34,503 nt of DNA from positions 1-34,503 of the forward strand of contig JAFDAW010000004.1 in the NCBI GenBank assembly GCA_019313605.1, read 5' to 3'. Positions 15,692-23,546 of this stretch are shown one piece after another. Both the position numbers and the translations under genes were made by a program. The notes beneath the pieces were generated by a model that was not told the origin of the DNA, made no database searches, and saw only the letters and a list, made by a program, of their open reading frames with translations. Position 1 is the stretch's first letter; every line of letters starts with the position of its first letter. Source of the stretch: Deltaproteobacteria bacterium (GTDB taxonomy: Bacteria; Myxococcota_A; UBA9160; SMWR01).

Positions 15692-16630
15692 ATGGCAACT
15701 TCCCCCAAACGACTCGAGGTTTTTCAAAACCTTCTGACGGGAGCCACCTTTCCGGCGTTCGCGCTGTCGCTGCTCGCCTGCTGGGTGATCTTCTTGATCG
15801 CAATGCTGCTGGCTCCCTCCAGCGCAGCTGGTCTCGGTGCGTTTGCGGAGGACTTTCGGATCTGGTGCTTCGGCTACGACCCGGCAACGGGTCGCACCGA
15901 AGTCGGCTACGTGATGTCGATGATCCTTCCGCAGTTCATGATCGCGGGCTTCATCGCGTACTTCTGGTGGGAGCCGCTGCGTGAACTCGCGAATCAGCCG
16001 CTGCGCATCGCCCGCCACTTTGGAGCGGCAGCACTCCTGGTAGCGGCTTCATCCGTCGGCTTTGCGCTCACCGCAGAACAGTCGCTGAAGGGGGAGCTCC
16101 CGTTTCCCGCCGAAGAATTGCGCACCGCCTACGAGGCGCCGCAATTCGCGCTCACCAATCAGCTCCGAGAAACGGTCGGTCCCGCTGCGTTCGAGGGCAA
16201 CGTGGTCGTTCTCACGGCCGTCTACGCCTCCTGCCCTCACACCTGCCCCCTGATCTTGACGCAAGCCAAGGCGGCGATCGCGGAGCTCTCGCCCGAGGAA
16301 CGCGCAGACCTGCGGGTGATCGCGGTGACGATGGATCCGGAGAACGATTCTCCCGATGTGCTCCAGAAGCTGGCAGAAAATCACGGCATGGAATCGCCGC
16401 TCTACAATCTAGTGACGGGTGCTTCCGCCGACGTGGAGCCACTGCTCGATCGGATGGAGATCGCGCGCCAGCGCGACCCCGAAACCGGTATCATCAACCA
16501 CGCGAATCTATTCCTCCTGATCGATCGAGAAGGGCGAGTTGCGTATCGACTCGGACTGGGCGAACGCCAACAGCGTTGGCTCACATCCGCTCTCAGGGTT
16601 CTGCTCCGCGAAGAAGCGGCATCGGGGTAA
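15692..16630 (+). CDS. Sco-family copper chaperone with N-terminal three-helix membrane domain
   Basis: A 312-residue protein. The C-terminal half is a Sco/SenC thioredoxin-like domain with copper ligands Cys181 and Cys185 (CPHTCP) and His270 (NHANLFLLIDREG). Sco proteins deliver copper to, or reduce, the CuA site of subunit II. The N-terminal half is unusual: it has membrane segments near residues 14-40, 73-93 and 108-128 and a FRIWCFGYDPATGRTEVGY loop, rather than a single anchor. The gene sits directly behind the subunit I gene. The AAGGAG sequence abuts the ATG, so translation initiation may be weak or coupled. Confidence 0.88.
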   Translation: MATSPKRLEVFQNLLTGATFPAFALSLLACWVIFLIAMLLAPSSAAGLGAFAEDFRIWCFGYDPATGRTEVGYVMSMILPQFMIAGFIAYFWWEPLRELANQPLRIARHFGAAALLVAASSVGFALTAEQSLKGELPFPAEELRTAYEAPQFALTNQLRETVGPAAFEGNVVVLTAVYASCPHTCPLILTQAKAAIAELSPEERADLRVIAVTMDPENDSPDVLQKLAENHGMESPLYNLVTGASADVEPLLDRMEIARQRDPETGIINHANLFLLIDREGRVAYRLGLGERQQRWLTSALRVLLREEAASG

Positions 16631-16633
16631 GAG

Positions 16634-18793
16634 ATGGCACCGCCGGATACCACGCGCACGCCACTCAGCGTAGAATCGACGGCGGGTGGCGCGGGCGCGC
16701 GGCCATCGTCCGTGCGGGGTGTCGAGGGCGCACCAAACGATTTCGAATCGCCGCCGAGTGAGTCGCCGCTGCCCAAAGGAATCCTGCGTCAACTCGACAA
16801 GGGCTTCATCTATCTCGATCGCCTGCTCGCGCGCTGCGTCTCCAGCTCGCTGAACCCGATGCTTCACACCGGCGCGATCGCGGTGACAGCACTGTTCATC
16901 GCGACGGTGTCGGGCATCGTGCTGCTGATCTGGTACAAGCCCAGCGTCCACATGGCCTACGAATCGCTCGATGCAATGTCGCGATCTCCGCTCGGGTCGG
17001 GCCTGGTGCGTTCACTGCATCGATACAGCTCCGATGCGGCGGTTCTCTTCGGCTTAATCCACGCGTTTCGGGTTTTCTTCGAGCGGCGCTTCGACGGTGC
17101 GCGTTGGCTCGCGTGGGTGACCGGGGCGATCATGATGGGGCTGCTCTGGTTCATCGGCTGGACGGGCTATTGGTTGGTCTGGGATCTGCGCGCCCAATCC
17201 GTCGCGGTCGGCAGCGCAAAGATGTTGGACGTGCTCCCCATATTCACCGATCCGCTGAGTCGCTCCTTCGTTACGGATGAGAGCGTCAATTCCCTGCTCT
17301 TCTTCGTGGTCTTCTTCATCCACATGATCATTCCGCTCGCGATGGTGGTCGTGATGTGGCTGCACATCACCCGCCTCGCGCGCGCCCGCTACCTGACCAG
17401 CAAGGTGATGACGATCTGGGTGGTGGCACTGTTGCTCTTGATCTCCATCGCGTATCCGGCGACCAACGAAGCCCCCGCTCAGATGACTGCAAATGCCGAA
17501 TACTTCACGATGGATTGGTGGTACCTCTTCCCGATGCCGCTCATCGATCGGCTGAGTGCGGGAGCACTCTGGGGTCTGCTGATCGTCGGAAGCGCGGTCT
17601 CACTCGCGATCCCCTGGTTGTTGGCGAAAAAGCGCAAGCGGCCCGCTTCGGTGGTCGCCTCGCGCTGCAACGAATGCAAGAAGTGTTATACGGATTGCCC
17701 TTACGAGGCGATCGAAATGGTCGCGCGCACGGACGGAAACGACCGCTACCTCACCCAGGCTTCGGTGATCGATTCCAAGTGCGTCGCGTGTGGCATTTGC
17801 GCGGGATCGTGTGACACGGTGGGGATCGGTCTGGACTGGTTCTCGAGCATCGAGCAGCGAAGACTCATCGAATCGTGGATGAAGCAGGCCGAGCAAGCGC
17901 GAGAAACCGTTCACCTCGCTTTCGTCTGCGCGGAATCCGCGGGGGCGAAACTCGAGATCGATCCAGTCACCGGCCTCTGTGCCGAACTTCCCGGCTACCG
18001 CGCGCTGCGCGTTCCGTGTGCGGGTTGGGTCCAGCCGCTGATGATCGAACGTGCAATCCGACAGGGAGCCAGCGGCGTGTTGGTCGTAAGCTGCCCGCCC
18101 GATCGATGCATGTACCGCGAAGGCGCCGAGTGGGAGCGCCAGCGAATCGAGGGCCTCCGCGAACCCGCACTGCGCGTCGACAAGCTCGAGCCTGGGCAGG
18201 TACAGCTCGTAGCGCTCGATCGCACGCGCAAGGCGGACCTGATTCGCACGGCAGAGCGTTTTCGCACGGGCGAAGAGTCGCTTCAGACCCCGAGCCGCCC
18301 GCGCGCTCTCCACGCGGTGTCGGCAACGGTCTTGCTGATCGCATGTGCGGGAATACTCGGCCTGGGGAGTGATTTCGGTTACACGGCGCCCGGCATCGAC
18401 GGTTCCGAGTTCGTCGTGAGCCTGAAGCACCCGGGCCTGGCCAGCGAGAACTGCCGTGACCTCACGCCGGAAGAACTCGCGTCGACACCCATCCATATGC
18501 GCAAGGAGCGTGTCTGCGAGCGGATGCGGCCACCCGTTCGCCTTCGAGTGACCATCGATGGCACCACTGCACTCGAGACCAGCATTGCGCCGTCGGGCAT
18601 CTGGGAGGACGGCAACAGCGTGGCCGTCGAACGAATTCCGGTCGAGCCGGGTGAGCACCGCGTGAGCGTGGCGATCGGCGAGACAGTGGACCCCGACGAG
18701 TGGAACTTCGGCGAGGAGCAGACGATCACCTTTACCGATGAATCCCGCCGCGTCGTCGTCTTCGACCGCGTCGCGGGCTTCACCTGGCACTGA
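16634..18793 (+). CDS. Cytochrome b / 2x[4Fe-4S] ferredoxin / MvhD-like fusion protein
   Basis: A 719-residue multidomain protein three bases after the Sco gene. Residues 1-50 are low-complexity. Residues about 70-335 form a cytochrome b of the bc1/b6 type with two His-x13-His pairs, His129/His143 and His230/His244, implying two b hemes. A cytoplasmic ferredoxin follows: CNECKKCYTDCP from Cys345 and CVACGICAGSC from Cys383. Residues about 425-550 resemble the MvhD/FrhD [2Fe-2S] domain of hydrogenase/heterodisulfide reductase complexes (Cys432, Cys462, Cys487, Cys492). A final membrane helix (about 560-580) leads to a beta-rich periplasmic tail. No Rieske protein or cytochrome c1 gene is nearby. 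It probably moves electrons between quinone, a cytoplasmic donor and the NO reductase; direction is unknown. Confidence 0.8.
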   Translation: MAPPDTTRTPLSVESTAGGAGARPSSVRGVEGAPNDFESPPSESPLPKGILRQLDKGFIYLDRLLARCVSSSLNPMLHTGAIAVTALFIATVSGIVLLIWYKPSVHMAYESLDAMSRSPLGSGLVRSLHRYSSDAAVLFGLIHAFRVFFERRFDGARWLAWVTGAIMMGLLWFIGWTGYWLVWDLRAQSVAVGSAKMLDVLPIFTDPLSRSFVTDESVNSLLFFVVFFIHMIIPLAMVVVMWLHITRLARARYLTSKVMTIWVVALLLLISIAYPATNEAPAQMTANAEYFTMDWWYLFPMPLIDRLSAGALWGLLIVGSAVSLAIPWLLAKKRKRPASVVASRCNECKKCYTDCPYEAIEMVARTDGNDRYLTQASVIDSKCVACGICAGSCDTVGIGLDWFSSIEQRRLIESWMKQAEQARETVHLAFVCAESAGAKLEIDPVTGLCAELPGYRALRVPCAGWVQPLMIERAIRQGASGVLVVSCPPDRCMYREGAEWERQRIEGLREPALRVDKLEPGQVQLVALDRTRKADLIRTAERFRTGEESLQTPSRPRALHAVSATVLLIACAGILGLGSDFGYTAPGIDGSEFVVSLKHPGLASENCRDLTPEELASTPIHMRKERVCERMRPPVRLRVTIDGTTALETSIAPSGIWEDGNSVAVERIPVEPGEHRVSVAIGETVDPDEWNFGEEQTITFTDESRRVVVFDRVAGFTWH

Positions 18794-18803
18794 GGAGTTT
18801 GAG

Positions 18804-19724
18804 ATGAGCGCCGATTCTCGGGTTCACATCGCACTCGGTGATGCTCGCAGCCGCTTCGGTTGGCTCGCGCGCGTGCAAGATTACGTCGCGCTCACCCGGC
18901 CGCGGGTCTTGACGCTGGTTCTCTTCACCGCGCCGCCCGCGATGGTGATGGGCCACGAAGGCTGGCCGAGCGCGGCTGTGATCCTCGGCGTCATCTTCGG
19001 GGCTGCACTGATCGGCGCGGGCTGCGGGGCCCTGAACGCGAGTTGGGAACGCGATCGGGATCGTCGAATGGCGCGAACCGAGAACCGGCCGCTGCCGGCC
19101 GGGCGCCTGACACTGAGCGAAGCGGTGATTTTCGGCTTCGCAATTTCAGCGCTCGGCGTCGCAGTGCTATTCGCGGCCGGCGGTTGGCTACCGGCCGCAA
19201 TCGGCGTCTTGACGCTCGTCCACTACCTGTTGATCTACACCATCTGGCTCAAGCCGCGCACGCCGCAAAACATCGTGATCGGTGGGGCAGCCGGCGCCGC
19301 AAGCCCGTTGATCGCAGATGCGGCAATCGATGGCCGGCTCGGCCTCTGGGGTTTCGTTCTCTTCCTGATCGTGTTCGTCTGGACGCCGCCGCACTTCTGG
19401 GCAATTGCCTTGTACCGCAAGCGGGAGTACGCGGCTGCGGGCTTCCCGATGCTGCCCAATGTGCTGGGCGACCGCGCAACCCGCAAACACATGCTCGCCT
19501 ATGCGATCGGCCTGATCCCGGTCGCGCTGATCCCGTGGATCGGCGGCGAACTCAGCTTCGTTTACGCATTGACGGCGGTGATTGCAGGGGGCGGCTTCAT
19601 CGCGAGCATTGCGCGCTCGATGCGCGTCGAATCCCCCAAACAGGATCGGCGCGTCTTCAAGGTTTCGATCTTCTTCCTCTTCGCGATCTTCGCAGAGATG
19701 CTCGTCGAGTTGACGCTGCGTTGA
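18804..19724 (+). CDS. ctaB: Protoheme IX farnesyltransferase (heme O synthase)
   Basis: A 306-residue UbiA-type prenyltransferase with about nine membrane helices that farnesylates heme b to heme O. The prenyl-diphosphate motif is NASWERDRDRRMARTENRPLPAG-like (Asn78, Glu82, Asp86), and the second conserved block runs NIVIGGAAGAASPLI and WTPPHFWAIALYRKREY. Glu82 and the Glu of KREY stand where I expect Asp in most CtaB/CyoE, both conservative changes. GAGGAG precedes the ATG. It closes the NO-reductase operon, implying that the complex uses heme O or A; no ctaA (heme A synthase) is present in the window. Confidence 0.94.
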   Translation: MSADSRVHIALGDARSRFGWLARVQDYVALTRPRVLTLVLFTAPPAMVMGHEGWPSAAVILGVIFGAALIGAGCGALNASWERDRDRRMARTENRPLPAGRLTLSEAVIFGFAISALGVAVLFAAGGWLPAAIGVLTLVHYLLIYTIWLKPRTPQNIVIGGAAGAASPLIADAAIDGRLGLWGFVLFLIVFVWTPPHFWAIALYRKREYAAAGFPMLPNVLGDRATRKHMLAYAIGLIPVALIPWIGGELSFVYALTAVIAGGGFIASIARSMRVESPKQDRRVFKVSIFFLFAIFAEMLVELTLR

Positions 19725-19767
19725 TTTTCAGCTCCGCCACACGAACCCGCCGAGTCCGAGTCCGGCC

Positions 19768-20157
19768 CTAATCCGAACTGGGCGGTGATCCGGACTTCGC
19801 GTCTTTGATCGGAGGATCGGTGGCGTGCTCCAGCAGTGAGCCGTCTGCCGCGTATCGATAGGTGTCTTCGCGGATGACATCGCCGCGTTTGTATTCGAGA
19901 CAGCGGACGACGCGTTCGATTTCGTCGTAGAGAACTTCGTAGTAGCGGTAGAGCTTGAAAACCTCTTCGTAGTTTCGCTCGACGCCGATGTCCCGTACGG
20001 GGCCGCTTTCGACTAATTCATCCGAGTAGTAGGAGACTCCGGCGCGGCTCGTTTCGGGGCGAGCCGATGCAGGGACGGCCAGCGCGCAAGGGGCCAATAC
20101 CAGGCCGGCGGCCAGGGCCGCTCTCAAACTCAAAAAGGCCGAATTCAGTCGATTCAT
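19768..20157 (-). CDS. Small secreted protein of unknown function
   Basis: A 129-residue protein with a clear Sec signal peptide (MNRLNSAFLSLRAALAAG..., cleavage near ASA-RPE). The mature part is short, charged and Tyr-rich (YYSDELVESG, KLYRYYEVLYDEIERVVRCLEYKRG, YRYAADGSLLEH). I do not recognise the family. The ATG at 20157 has GGAG nine bases upstream on the minus strand. It is oriented against the surrounding respiratory genes and is probably unrelated to them, although it shares an upstream region with nirS. Confidence 0.6.
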   Translation of the reverse strand: MNRLNSAFLSLRAALAAGLVLAPCALAVPASARPETSRAGVSYYSDELVESGPVRDIGVERNYEEVFKLYRYYEVLYDEIERVVRCLEYKRGDVIREDTYRYAADGSLLEHATDPPIKDAKSGSPPSSD

Positions 20158-20527
20158 TTTCGGATTCTCCACGCTGTATCAACATGGGATGATTCGCATA
20201 TACCGGCCACTGGTTCACAGCAATAATCGGCCCCGCGGGGCATCCAGATCATCTAACCACGTGAAACGCACGCTCAAGCGTTTAGAGCACGATTCCGCTT
20301 TAGATTAGCCCAAATTATTCGATAAAAAGATCTAGAGATCTTTTTATCGAGAAGCTAGCATCGAAAGATTGACGGAGCCCCATGCGTCCCCTCGACGGCC
20401 GCGGACGTGGCTCCATTCGAGCCCTCCGTGGGGGTTCGAGACTTAATGAAATGGCGTCGCTCATTGGGTTCGTCAGCCGCGAGAGTCGCGGCCAGCGACC
20501 CGGCAGTTCGGTCGAGGAGGAGAATTC
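20158..20527. promoter_or_regulatory. Divergent intergenic region upstream of nirS
   Basis: About 370 bases without a supported gene between the secreted-protein gene and nirS. It contains a GC palindrome CCCCGCGGGG at 20231-20240, then an AT-rich segment with the strong palindrome at 20320-20349. The 180 bases between that palindrome and the nirS ATG would be a long 5' leader or hold another promoter; I see no clear FNR/Dnr box (TTGAT-N4-ATCAA) there. nirS has a strong GAGGAGGAG ribosome binding site. Confidence 0.5.
20320..20349. promoter_or_regulatory. Perfect 14-base-arm palindrome, operator-like site upstream of nirS
   Basis: Two perfectly complementary 14-base arms (CGATAAAAAGATCT and its complement) are separated by two bases. 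The same core and flanks recur upstream of the NO-reductase operon (11682-11711). Perfect symmetry, an AT-rich setting and recurrence before two functionally linked operons make a dimeric repressor or activator site more likely than a terminator. No T-run follows it. The nearest plausible ligands are the two Rrf2-family proteins of this window. Confidence 0.68.
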
Positions 20528-22189
20528 ATGAGGCGTGTTCGCGCTTCGGTTCATCGATTGTCGCAACAGCCCGATTGGTACAAAGCGTTTCCGGGAATTC
20601 ACTGGCTCGTACTGATCAGCTTGACGTTCGTGCTGGCCGGCACCGCGCCCGCCGCAACGGCTCCCACTCTGAGCGAAAAAGAGATGGCGGACGCGGAGTT
20701 CATCTACTTCGACCGCTGCTCGGGATGTCACGGTGCGCTGCGCAAGGGAGCGACCGGGCCGAACATCGCTGACGAAGCCATGCTCAAGAAGCCGCTCAGC
20801 GAACTCGAGACGACCATCTTCGAAGGCACCGACGCGGGCATGCCGGGCTGGGGCCGAACCGGCGAACTCACCACCGAAGAGTCGGCGCTGATGGCCAGGT
20901 ATGTGCAGATTCCCGCTCCGACACCGCCCGAGATGGGGCTCAAGGCCATGAAGGCGACCCACAAGCTCTACGTGCCGGTGGCGGATCGCCCGAGTAAACC
21001 CCAACACAAGCGGGACATCGAAAACTACTTCGGAGTCATCCTGCGCGATGTTGGCCAGGGCGCGATCATCGACGGCGACACCAAGGAACTCGTCAGCATC
21101 CACGAAACTGGGCACGCCGTCCACATCTTTCGCGCTTCTGCGACCGGCCGCTACTTCTACACGATCGGGCGCGACGGCAAGGTCACGCTGATAGATCTCT
21201 ACGAGAAGAAGCCGAAGGTCGTCGCCGAATCCCGCGTGTGTCTGGACGCGCGTTCGATCGAAGTTTCGAAGTACAAAGGACCCAAGGGCGACTTCGTCGA
21301 CAAGTACGCGCTGGTGGGTTGTTACTGGCCGCCGCAGATGGTGGTGCTCGACGGGCAAACCCTGGAACCAATCAAGGTCATCTCGACCCGGTCTTCAACC
21401 TACGACACCAACGAGTATCACCCGGAGCCGCGCGTAGCGACGATCATCGCATCCCACCACGCACCCGAGTGGGTCGTCGCGATCAAGGAAACGGGCATGG
21501 TCTGGTTGGTGGATTACTCCGACCTGAACAACCTGAGCATGACCCAGATCGCAACCGAGCGATTCCTACACGACGGAGGTTTCGACGCGACGGGACGCTA
21601 TCTGCTGATCGCCGCCAACATGCGCGACCAGATGGTCGTCGTCGACACCAAGGAGCGGAAGTTCGTCACCAAGTTCGAGACGGGCACCAAGCCGCATCCC
21701 GGCCGCGGAGCCAACTGGGTCGATCCCGAGTACGGACCGGTCAGCGCGACCACCCACCTGGGTGAGGGCATGATCGTCGTATACGGATCGGATCCCGAGG
21801 GCCATCCGGAGCACGCCTGGAAGGTGGTGCGCGAAGAGGAGACCGGAGGACCCGGACTTTTCTTGAAGACCCATCCCAAGAGCGACTACATCTGGACCGA
21901 TGCCACGCTCTCCAAGGAAGAGGGCGCCAATCAGCAGATCTGCGTGTTCAAGAAGGCCGACTTCGCTGCGGGCGCTCATTGTTGGCAGGCCGCCGATCAC
22001 GGGAAGGTCGTGCACTTCGAATACAACAAGGCGGGCGACGAAGTCTGGGCCGCCGTCTGGGACAAAGAAGGTGAGCTGATCATCTACGACGACAAGACGC
22101 TGAAAGAGAAGGCACGAATCAAGGCGGATTGGTTGGTCACACCGACGGGCAAGTGGAACGTCTACAACACGGTTCACGACATCTACTAA
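20528..22189 (+). CDS. nirS: Cytochrome cd1 nitrite reductase NirS
   Basis: NirS is the periplasmic enzyme that reduces nitrite to NO with hemes c and d1. The 553-residue protein has a signal peptide (cleavage near APAATA), a cytochrome c domain with CSGCH (Cys64, Cys67, His68), and the eight-bladed d1 propeller. His199 in GHAVHIFRASATGRY matches the proximal d1 ligand. The distal-pocket regions YHPEPRVATIIASHH (His310/311) and FLHDGG (His348) are conserved, which favours NirS over NirN. PHPGRGANW and the VTPTGKWNVYNT C-terminus are also typical. The ATG has an AGGAGGAG site six bases upstream. A terminator-like hairpin follows. Confidence 0.96.
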   Translation: MRRVRASVHRLSQQPDWYKAFPGIHWLVLISLTFVLAGTAPAATAPTLSEKEMADAEFIYFDRCSGCHGALRKGATGPNIADEAMLKKPLSELETTIFEGTDAGMPGWGRTGELTTEESALMARYVQIPAPTPPEMGLKAMKATHKLYVPVADRPSKPQHKRDIENYFGVILRDVGQGAIIDGDTKELVSIHETGHAVHIFRASATGRYFYTIGRDGKVTLIDLYEKKPKVVAESRVCLDARSIEVSKYKGPKGDFVDKYALVGCYWPPQMVVLDGQTLEPIKVISTRSSTYDTNEYHPEPRVATIIASHHAPEWVVAIKETGMVWLVDYSDLNNLSMTQIATERFLHDGGFDATGRYLLIAANMRDQMVVVDTKERKFVTKFETGTKPHPGRGANWVDPEYGPVSATTHLGEGMIVVYGSDPEGHPEHAWKVVREEETGGPGLFLKTHPKSDYIWTDATLSKEEGANQQICVFKKADFAAGAHCWQAADHGKVVHFEYNKAGDEVWAAVWDKEGELIIYDDKTLKEKARIKADWLVTPTGKWNVYNTVHDIY

Positions 22190-22206
22190 CCGAATTCGAA
22201 AGCAAG

Positions 22207-22237
22207 AACCCGCCCGGCTTCGCGCCGGGTGGGTTTT
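22207..22237 (+). terminator. Rho-independent terminator after nirS
   Basis: A 12-base-pair GC-rich stem with one G-U pair (arms 22207-22218 and 22224-22235) and a five-base loop, followed by a short T-run ending at 22237. It lies 17 bases after the nirS stop. It may fully or partly uncouple nirS from the tetraheme/NrfD genes downstream. Confidence 0.7.
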
Positions 22238-22274
22238 CGATCCGCTCCTCAATGGACGGAAAGTAGGAGGTTCC

Positions 22275-22922
22275 ATGGTTTCCAAAAGCGTTTCTGACCG
22301 CAGGCTGATCCGCCCGTTTCTCGGCCGCTCCGCGATGGGCTTTGCTCTTCTGGTACTCGCGTTTCTGATTCCGAATTGGGCTACCGCCAATGGACAGCAC
22401 GCTTTCGTTGGCTACCAGAAGTGCAGGACCTGCCATAAGAAGACAGAGATCGGCAATCAATACGGCGCCTGGCTCGAATCCAGACACGCGAAGGCCTACG
22501 AGACGCTCGGAACCGAGAAGGCGAAGAAGTGGGGCGCCGAAGCCGGCGTAGACAATCCCCAAACTGACGACCGCTGCATCAAGTGTCATTCGACGGCTCA
22601 CGGCGTTCCGGACGAAAGGGTCTCGAGGAAATTCGATCGGACGGCCGGCGTGCAATGCGAGTCGTGCCACGGCGCGGGTAAGGACTACAAGAAGAAGAAG
22701 ATCATGATGGACCGCGACAAGGCGCTCGAGAAAGGCCTGATCATACCGACCGCGGAACTCTGCACCGGATGCCACAACGACGAGAGTCCCGCATGGGATG
22801 AGAAGGCCTACACGCTGACCGATGGAAGCACGGCCGGATTCGACTTCGAGCAGGCAGTGAAAAAGATCGCTCACCCAGTTCCCGAAGGCTACGATCCAAG
22901 CGCTACTGGAGGGGCTGACTGA
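22275..22922 (+). CDS. Tetraheme cytochrome c, cytochrome c554-like
   Basis: A 215-residue secreted or anchored protein with an N-terminal signal segment (ending near ATANGQ) and four CxxCH motifs (CRTCH, CIKCH, CESCH, CTGCH). The segment FVGYQKCRTCHKKTEIGNQYGAWLESRHAKAYETL-like pattern (YxKCxxCH ... W..S.HA.A) is characteristic of the cytochrome c554 family known from Nitrosomonas, where it accepts electrons from hydroxylamine oxidoreductase. Here there is no hydroxylamine oxidoreductase; the neighbours suggest it relays electrons from an NrfD-type quinol dehydrogenase to NirS or the NO reductase. TAGGAGG precedes the ATG. It is three bases from the next gene. Confidence 0.88.
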   Translation: MVSKSVSDRRLIRPFLGRSAMGFALLVLAFLIPNWATANGQHAFVGYQKCRTCHKKTEIGNQYGAWLESRHAKAYETLGTEKAKKWGAEAGVDNPQTDDRCIKCHSTAHGVPDERVSRKFDRTAGVQCESCHGAGKDYKKKKIMMDRDKALEKGLIIPTAELCTGCHNDESPAWDEKAYTLTDGSTAGFDFEQAVKKIAHPVPEGYDPSATGGAD

Positions 22923-22924
22923 GA

Positions 22925-23545
22925 ATGGCGGGCGACGATCACGATTTAGACGGCGATCGTCACCCTCCCATTCAGCTCACGATCTGGGCGGTGATCGCTC
23001 TCGCGGTCGTCGTCATCGCGGGGCTCTTCACGGTTCGACTCGAGCACCAGCCCGAGACGACACGCGACTATCCGCCCCGGCCGCAGATCGCGGACGGCGA
23101 GGCGATCCTGCTGCCTGCTCCCGAGATCCTCGATGACTATCTGCCCTGCAACGACTGCCATGACGATGTGACACGAGAAGAGGGGCCGGTCCCGCGCGAA
23201 CTCGAATTCGAACACGAAGACACGAAGCTCGCGCATGGAAACCTCTGGTGCCGGCACTGCCACGACGCCGTGGACCCGAACAACCTCCGCCTGGCTGACG
23301 CGTCTTTGGTTCCTTTCGAAGACTCCTGGAAGCTCTGCACCCAATGTCACGGCAAGAAGCTTCCGGAGTGGCGCGCGGGGGTTCATGGCAAGGTGACCGG
23401 AAATTGGAGGGGCGATCGGGAGTACGTGACCTGCGTCTTCTGCCACGAGCCCCATACACCGCCGTTCGTGCCCATCGAAGGAGAGCCGAGGCCCAGGCGC
23501 CCCGAGGAAATCGTATTGCGGACAGAGCCCCTAGGAGAAGAGTGA
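22925..23545 (+). CDS. Membrane-anchored tetraheme cytochrome c
   Basis: A 206-residue protein with one N-terminal membrane helix (about residues 18-40) and four CxxCH motifs in the periplasmic part (CNDCH, CRHCH, CTQCH, CVFCH). The layout recalls NapC/NirT/NrfH-type anchored tetraheme proteins and the cytochrome subunits of alternative quinol-oxidising complexes, but I cannot assign it firmly to either. It is wedged between the c554-like gene (two bases upstream) and the Tat FeS gene (one base downstream), so it is part of one electron-transfer unit. Confidence 0.85.
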   Translation: MAGDDHDLDGDRHPPIQLTIWAVIALAVVVIAGLFTVRLEHQPETTRDYPPRPQIADGEAILLPAPEILDDYLPCNDCHDDVTREEGPVPRELEFEHEDTKLAHGNLWCRHCHDAVDPNNLRLADASLVPFEDSWKLCTQCHGKKLPEWRAGVHGKVTGNWRGDREYVTCVFCHEPHTPPFVPIEGEPRPRRPEEIVLRTEPLGEE

Positions 23546-23546
23546 A

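Noticed and set aside
17600..18790. Minus-strand frame of nearly 400 codons opposite the cytochrome b fusion
   Set aside because: The plus strand encodes heme and FeS ligands in order, so the antisense frame is a GC-composition artefact.
20320..20349. The nirS-upstream palindrome as a rho-independent terminator
   Set aside because: It has a T-rich arm but no T-run after the stem, a two-base loop too small for a good hairpin, and a near copy upstream of another operon.
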